Shown in pieces: positions 14,512 to 18,602 of a stretch of 18,602 nt of DNA. Numbering within the stretch: the stretch's first letter is position 1; each line of letters starts with the position of its first letter. Source of the stretch: JANNHK01 sp034408875 (GTDB lineage: Bacteria > Actinomycetota > Acidimicrobiia > IMCC26256 > PALSA-610); the NCBI GenBank assembly GCA_034408875.1, contig JAWXCJ010000162.1, positions 1 to 18,602 of the forward strand, written 5' to 3'. Made by a program: the position numbers and the translations under genes. Below the pieces are notes generated by a model that saw only the letters and a list, made by a program, of their open reading frames with translations, was not told the DNA's origin and searched no databases.

Positions 14512-15705
14512 TCAGAGGTAGTTGAGGGGGTTGACGGGGGCGCCGAGGAGGCGGACCTCGAAGTGGAGGTGGGGGCCGGCGGCCAGGCCGGTTGCTCCCA
14601 CCAGGGCCACCGTTTGGCCCTTCTCGACTCGCCGGCCGGTCGTGACCTCGAGCGACGAGGCGTGGGCGTACAGGGTCGCGTACTGGTTGCCGTGGTCGAT
14701 GATCACCGTGTAGCCGTAGCCCTGGCGGACCCCCGCGAACGCAACCACGCCCGCGGCGCCGGCCTTGATCGGCGCACCGTGACCGGCCGTCATGTCGACC
14801 CCGTTGTGCATGCGGGAGTCGCCGTAGATCGGGTGCACACGCGCACCGAAACTGCTCGACACCGCTCCGGGTACGGGGCGCGCGACCGTGAACGTCGTCG
14901 CGCGGGTCTGGCCCTTCTGCCGAACCGCAAGCATCTCGGTAATCGCGTTCGACGATGCTTGCAGCGCCGCGAGTTCGGCGGTGTATTCGTCCTTGCGTTC
15001 GCGGATCTCCTCGACGAGCGCGCGTTCGCGCGACTCTTGCGACGCGACCTCGTCGCGTTCGACGCGCTGCTGCGCACGGAGTTGGTCGAGTTCCTCGCGC
15101 CGGCGCTCCGCCTCGGCGCGCGCCGCCTCCTCCTCGGCCTGCTGCGTCTGCGCCATTGCCTCGAGTTGTTCGATGACGTCTTTCAGCCCGGCGAGCTCGT
15201 CGACCTCGGCCCAGTGGTCGTTCGAGATGTTGGCGAGGTACACCGACCCGACGATCACGTCGCGCACGCTGTCGGCCTCGAGCACACCGACGCGAACGGG
15301 GACGCCGCCCGACTCGTTCAGGTAGAGGTCGGCGGCCGACTGCTCGGCGCGGTCCTGCGCGTCGTCGAGTTGGTCCGTGGTTTCGGTGATCCGGCCGTCG
15401 ATCTCCACGAGCGCGGCGACGAGCCGGTCGACCTCCGCCTGATGCGCCGTGATCGCGCCCGAGACATCGGCGACCTGTCGTGCGAGCCCACCGATCGACG
15501 CGTCGAGCTCAGATCGCCGCTCCCGGATCGTGACCAGCTCGCGCAGGGCGGTTGCCTCCTCGGCCGACACCTCACCGATCGCGGCTTCGAGCTCGCGAAT
15601 GCGGGTGTCGCGGGGTTGGGTCGTCGTGGTGGTCGAGGGCGCGGGAGCAGCCGCCACGCCGAGCAGCGCGACCAGGATCAGGGAGACCGGACCGCGGTGG
15701 GTCAT
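14512..15705 (-). CDS. Secreted M23 peptidase with coiled coil (EnvC-like murein hydrolase)
   Basis: From the ATG at 15705 the protein has 397 residues. A hydrophobic signal segment (about 6-20) is followed by a Thr-rich linker (STTTTTQPRD), then a long heptad-rich coiled coil (about 34-265) broken near 125-165, and a C-terminal LytM/M23 domain (about 275-397). Metal and catalytic residues are intact: His300 and Asp304 in HNGVD, and His379 and His381 in GPHLHFE. It should therefore cut peptidoglycan cross-links rather than only activate another enzyme. This architecture matches EnvC, the partner of FtsEX in E. coli, and the gene lies directly downstream of ftsX here. I prefer 15705 to the ATG at 15726 because a leaderless-type -10 element lies seven bases before it. 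Neither has a clear Shine-Dalgarno. Division or cell-elongation wall cutting under FtsEX control is inferred. Confidence 0.88.
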   Translation of the reverse strand: MTHRGPVSLILVALLGVAAAPAPSTTTTTQPRDTRIRELEAAIGEVSAEEATALRELVTIRERRSELDASIGGLARQVADVSGAITAHQAEVDRLVAALVEIDGRITETTDQLDDAQDRAEQSAADLYLNESGGVPVRVGVLEADSVRDVIVGSVYLANISNDHWAEVDELAGLKDVIEQLEAMAQTQQAEEEAARAEAERRREELDQLRAQQRVERDEVASQESRERALVEEIRERKDEYTAELAALQASSNAITEMLAVRQKGQTRATTFTVARPVPGAVSSSFGARVHPIYGDSRMHNGVDMTAGHGAPIKAGAAGVVAFAGVRQGYGYTVIIDHGNQYATLYAHASSLEVTTGRRVEKGQTVALVGATGLAAGPHLHFEVRLLGAPVNPLNYL

Positions 15706-15712
15706 CGGCCGG

Positions 15713-15741
15713 ATCGTAGGCAACATGGGCCACACCAGCAA
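15713..15741 (-). promoter_or_regulatory. Putative leaderless promoter of the M23 gene
   Basis: Read on the minus strand, TTGCTG (15736-15741), a 17-base spacer and TACGAT (15713-15718) end seven bases before the ATG at 15705. The -10 fits the TANNNT pattern and the -35 is weak. It suggests the M23 gene can be expressed independently of ftsEX. The 107 bases from 15706 to the ftsX stop hold only this and a short TCCGGG/CCCGGA palindrome at 15799-15811. Confidence 0.45.
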
Positions 15742-15812
15742 CGGTGAAGGACAGGAGTTGCCAATTGATCGGCGGCGAACGCCGAAAGTCGAGCCGAGTC
15801 CGGGACCCGGAA

Positions 15813-16697
15813 TCAGTCGTCGAGGAAGCGGAAGAGGCCGATGAGCGATGCGACGACCCCGATGCCGGCACCGATGAGCAGCACCAGCATCGAGATCCAG
15901 GTGACGTCGCCGTTGGTGACGTAGAAGTCGCGCCACAGACCGTCGGTGCTCTCGATCGTGCCGAGGACAAGCTTCAGGGCGTAGACGCCACCCACGGCCA
16001 ACCCGGCGCCGATTACGCCCTGAACCAACCCCTCGGCCATGAACGGAATTCTCACGAAGGAGTTCGAGGCGCCGACCAGCTTCATGACCTCGATCTCACG
16101 CCGGCGGGCGAATGTCGCGAGACGGATCGTGTTCATGATCAAGAAGATCGACGACGACAGCAGGATCACCGCCATTGCGATGAACACCCACCGGACGAAC
16201 GTTGTGACGTCGATGATCCGGTCGATGACCTCCTGCGCGGTCAGCAGCTTGTCGACGCCCGGCATCGCGTCGAATCGGCGCGCGAGGTCTGCGGTGTTCT
16301 CGACCTCGGCGGGCACGACCCGGAACGACGTCGGCAACACGTCGGCAGTTGTGCTCTCGATGAGCGCGGGCTCGTCCTCGAAAATCCGCGTGAACTCCTC
16401 GTACGCCTCTGCCTTGCTGAGGAACTCGAACGACCGAATCTCCCCACGGTCGACCAGCGTCGCGAGCTCCTGTTCGACACCGTCGATCTGGGGCTGTGGG
16501 GCCTCGACGTTCATGAAGATCTCGAACTTCACGTCCTTCCACCGGCTCGTGCCGTGGTTGACGAGCTGTTGCATGAGCAGGATCCCGCCGAACAACGCCA
16601 GCGAGACCCCCACCGTGAGGATTCCGGCGATCGTCATGCCGAGGTTGCGGCGGAGCGAGATCATCGTCTCGCGGAAGAAGTAAGCGAACCGCGACAC
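15813..16697 (-). CDS. ftsX: Cell division protein FtsX
   Basis: This 294-residue membrane protein has the FtsX plan: a short cytosolic N-terminus, TM1 (about 21-45), an external domain (46-165) with the SKAEAYEEF stretch (94-102), then TM2 (168-190), TM3 (220-246) and TM4 (266-289). The cytosolic loop FARRREIEVMKLVGAS (196-211) is the usual contact with the ATPase. FtsX couples ATP hydrolysis by FtsE to activation of a wall hydrolase outside the cell. The GTG start lies three bases after the ftsE stop, which indicates translational coupling. The next gene encodes a coiled-coil M23 peptidase, the obvious candidate partner of the external domain. Confidence 0.95.
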   Translation of the reverse strand: MSRFAYFFRETMISLRRNLGMTIAGILTVGVSLALFGGILLMQQLVNHGTSRWKDVKFEIFMNVEAPQPQIDGVEQELATLVDRGEIRSFEFLSKAEAYEEFTRIFEDEPALIESTTADVLPTSFRVVPAEVENTADLARRFDAMPGVDKLLTAQEVIDRIIDVTTFVRWVFIAMAVILLSSSIFLIMNTIRLATFARRREIEVMKLVGASNSFVRIPFMAEGLVQGVIGAGLAVGGVYALKLVLGTIESTDGLWRDFYVTNGDVTWISMLVLLIGAGIGVVASLIGLFRFLDD

Positions 16698-16700
16698 CAG

Positions 16701-17387
16701 TTAGCTCCCGACTCCGTAGACGCCGCGCGCCTGGTCGCGCACGAGCGAACCGTGGTCGAGTTCGACGACGCGCCGGCGCATCGCGTCGACAATGCGTTGG
16801 TCGTGGGTGGCCATCACGATCGTGGTACCCGTGCGGTTGATGCGGTCGAGCAGGCGCATGATGCCGACGGTCGTCGCGGGGTCGAGGTTCCCCGTCGGTT
16901 CGTCGGCGAGCAGGATGAGTGGACGGTTCACGAACGCGCGCGCGATCGACACCCGCTGTTGCTCACCACCCGACAACTCGGCCGGGAAGTTTCCGGACTT
17001 CGGCGTCAGGCCGACCAGGTCGAGGATCTGCGGCACCTGCGTCGTGATGATGCTGCGGGGCCGGCCGATGACCTCGAGCGCGAACGCGACATTCTCGTAG
17101 ACCGTCTTGTTCGGCAGCAGCTTGAAGTCCTGGAACACGCACCCGATGTTGCGCCGCAACTGCGGCACCTTCCAGGAGCCCAGGCGCGCGATATCGCGGC
17201 CGGCCACGAGCACGCGACCGCCTGTCGCGACCTCGTCGCGCAAGAGGAGCTTCAAAAAGGTCGATTTGCCCGATCCCGAGGGACCGACAAGGAACACGAA
17301 CTCGCCCTTGCCGATCTCGAGCGACAGTTCGCGTAATGCGACGACCTCGCCCTTATACGCCTTGGAAACCGTTTCGAATCTGATCAT
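16701..17387 (-). CDS. ftsE: Cell division ATP-binding protein FtsE
   Basis: This 228-residue ABC ATPase has Walker A GPSGSGKST (35-43), a Q-loop in CVFQDFKLL, the signature LSGGEQQR, Walker B LILLADEPT and the H-loop ATHDQ. The VFQDFKLLPNKTVYENVAFAL stretch is typical of FtsE rather than of the LolD or MacB ATPases. It binds FtsX at the membrane and powers control of cell-wall hydrolysis at the division site. The ATG at 17387 begins 60 bases after the prfB stop. No strong Shine-Dalgarno precedes it, and a TACCCT at 17401-17406 could be a -10 element, but this is weak. Confidence 0.96.
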   Translation of the reverse strand: MIRFETVSKAYKGEVVALRELSLEIGKGEFVFLVGPSGSGKSTFLKLLLRDEVATGGRVLVAGRDIARLGSWKVPQLRRNIGCVFQDFKLLPNKTVYENVAFALEVIGRPRSIITTQVPQILDLVGLTPKSGNFPAELSGGEQQRVSIARAFVNRPLILLADEPTGNLDPATTVGIMRLLDRINRTGTTIVMATHDQRIVDAMRRRVVELDHGSLVRDQARGVYGVGS

Positions 17388-17447
17388 GGGAGGCCCAACG
17401 AGGGTAGCAGTCGGCCCCTGCCCCGCCCCGGCACCTGCTCTGCGAAA

Positions 17448-18554
17448 TTATGCCGAATCGCCTCGCCGCCGCCAGTGCAGGTACGACTCGATGAACGGCT
17501 GGATATCGCCGTCGAGCACAGCCGCCACATTCCCGGTCTCGTGACGCGTGCGTTCGTCCTTCACGAGTTGGTAGGGCGCGAGTGTGTAGGTGCGGATCTG
17601 GTTACCGAACGCGACATCGCGTTTTTCACCCGACAGCGCGTCGAGTTCTTGTTGCCGTTGCACGCGGTAGTAGGCGGCGAGGCGCGCGGCCAGGATCTGC
17701 ATGGCCTTGGCCTTGTTCTGGAGCTGCGACCGTTCGTTCTGGCACGACACGACGATTCCCGTCGGGAGGTGCGTAAGTCGGACGGCCGAGTCGGTGACGT
17801 TCACATGCTGCCCACCCGCGCCCGACGAGCGGTACGTGTCGACGCGCAGGTCGTTCGGATCGATCTCGGGCGCTTCGGTCTCTTCGATCGACGGGTCGCA
17901 CGTGAACGACGCGAACGCGGTCTGGCGGCGCGCGTTGGCGTCGAACGGTGAAATTCGGATCAGCCGGTGCACACCGCGTTCGCCCGCGAGCATGCCGTAC
18001 GCGTAGCGACCCTTGATGATGAACGTGGCCGACGTGATACCGGCTTCCCCGCCTTCTTGGATGTCGTCGACTTCGACCTCGAAACCCTGCGTCTGCGCCC
18101 ACCGCGTGTACATGCGCAGCAGCATGTCGGCCCAGTCCTGCGCGTCGGTACCACCCGCGCCCGAATGGATGTCGCAGATTGCGTCGCGCTCGTCGTGCTC
18201 GCCACTGAACAGCGCGCGGAGCTCGAGCTGGTCGAGGTCGCGGCGCAGGCGTTCCGCGCCTTCTGTGATCTCGGGCTCGAACGAGTCGTCGCCTTCTTCG
18301 CGCGCGAGTTCGTGCAAGGTTTCGAGATCGGAAGTGCGCGATTCCAAGCTCTCGACGAGTTCGACATCGCCGCGCACGCGGGCGAGCTCGGTCGTCACCT
18401 TGCGGCCCTTGTCGGCGTCGGTCCAGAGATCGGGGTCGGCTGCCTCTTGCTCGAGTTCGGCGAGTCGCTGCCGCGCGTCGTCGACGCGCAGGTAGCCGTG
18501 CGCGTCGCGGACGCGGCGCGAGAGGTCAGCCAGATCCTCGGAGAAATCGCGCAT
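17448..18554 (-). CDS. prfB: Peptide chain release factor 2
   Basis: This 368-residue class I release factor reads UGA and UAA codons. The codon-recognition tripeptide SPF is at 202-204, marking it as RF2 rather than RF1 (PxT), and GGQ at 247-249 triggers peptide release. The N-terminal helical domain is complete. The frame is open from the first ATG, so the autoregulatory +1 frameshift present in many bacterial prfB genes is absent, as is usual in actinobacteria. The ATG follows the stop codon of secA directly (TGAATG on the minus strand) with no gap, so its translation is probably coupled. ftsE follows 60 bases downstream. Confidence 0.97.
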   Translation of the reverse strand: MRDFSEDLADLSRRVRDAHGYLRVDDARQRLAELEQEAADPDLWTDADKGRKVTTELARVRGDVELVESLESRTSDLETLHELAREEGDDSFEPEITEGAERLRRDLDQLELRALFSGEHDERDAICDIHSGAGGTDAQDWADMLLRMYTRWAQTQGFEVEVDDIQEGGEAGITSATFIIKGRYAYGMLAGERGVHRLIRISPFDANARRQTAFASFTCDPSIEETEAPEIDPNDLRVDTYRSSGAGGQHVNVTDSAVRLTHLPTGIVVSCQNERSQLQNKAKAMQILAARLAAYYRVQRQQELDALSGEKRDVAFGNQIRTYTLAPYQLVKDERTRHETGNVAAVLDGDIQPFIESYLHWRRRGDSA

Positions 18555-18602
18555 TCAAGCGTTGCCGTGGCAGAGCTTGTACTTCTTGCCGCTGCCGCAG
18601 AA
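18555..18602 (-). CDS. secA: SecA C-terminus (partial, SEC-C metal-binding motif)
   Basis: Only the last 15 residues are in the window: FCGSGKKYKLCHGNA then TGA. This is the SEC-C zinc-binding tail (CxC...CH) at the end of the SecA preprotein translocase ATPase, which contacts SecB or ribosomes in studied species. The first cysteine of the CxC pair would lie just beyond the window edge. Some other proteins also carry SEC-C motifs, but position before prfB favours SecA. The rest of the gene runs off the right end. Confidence 0.82.
   Translation of the reverse strand, partial: FCGSGKKYKLCHGNA

Noticed and set aside
12320..15747. Long antisense frames opposite the acyl-CoA dehydrogenase (12320-13879) and running across the LLM and M23 genes (13672-15747)
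   Set aside because: High GC makes antisense stops rare. These frames cross recognised genes and the palindrome and show no family features.
15799..15811. Near-palindrome TCCGGG-A-CCCGGA just after the ftsX stop
   Set aside because: Six-base arms around one base cannot form an RNA hairpin of use, and such GC-only palindromes arise easily here. A binding site is possible but unsupported.
18400..18554. Programmed +1 frameshift site in prfB
   Set aside because: The frame is continuous from the ATG to the SPF and GGQ motifs, with no in-frame stop near the start.

Overview
The window is GC-rich (about two-thirds G+C by eye), densely coded, and uses GTG as well as ATG starts. It looks like a chromosomal segment from an actinobacterium, most probably an Acidimicrobiia-type lineage. 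Signs are the secA-prfB-ftsE-ftsX order with no prfB frameshift site, Thr-rich linkers in secreted proteins, a luciferase-like flavin oxidoreductase, a subtilase with repeated GYW...FGDA units, and leaderless-looking promoters (TANNNT six or seven bases before the start codon). The lineage is inferred; no rRNA or other marker is present to prove it. There is no sign of phage, insertion sequence, CRISPR, tRNA or rRNA.

Layout. 1-4260: a hairpin and leaderless-type promoter, then a DUF2961/GH172-like protein and a short-chain dehydrogenase on +, a leucine-dehydrogenase-type enzyme on -, and a divergent aldose-1-epimerase-like protein on +. 4364-11746, all on -: a cell-surface cluster read right to left, made of a YhhN membrane protein, a 1283-residue repeat surface protein anchored at both ends, an HDOD protein overlapping its stop codon by one base, and a secreted subtilisin-like protease with six C-terminal repeats. 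11804-14458, on +: a compact three-gene metabolic operon (VOC/glyoxalase, acyl-CoA dehydrogenase, LLM flavin-dependent oxidoreductase). 14461-14511: a perfect 24-bp inverted repeat that fills the gap between two convergent genes. 14512-18602, on -: a division and translation block read right to left, with the SecA C-terminus, release factor 2, FtsE, FtsX and an M23 peptidase with a coiled coil like EnvC.

How the genes fit together. FtsE, FtsX and the M23 protein form a plausible cell-wall hydrolase control module: ATPase, membrane transmitter and periplasm-facing hydrolase. Here the hydrolase keeps the full metal-binding set, unlike E. coli EnvC. The least understood part is the YhhN, repeat-protein, HDOD and subtilase cluster. 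It pairs surface display with a cytoplasmic HD-fold regulator and an exported protease, and the partnership is inferred only from gene order and overlap. The VOC, acyl-CoA dehydrogenase and LLM genes probably act on one organic-acid or cofactor-linked substrate, but the sequence does not say which.

No stretch longer than about 110 bases lacks a gene. Most other long open frames in the window are GC-driven shadows of these genes.
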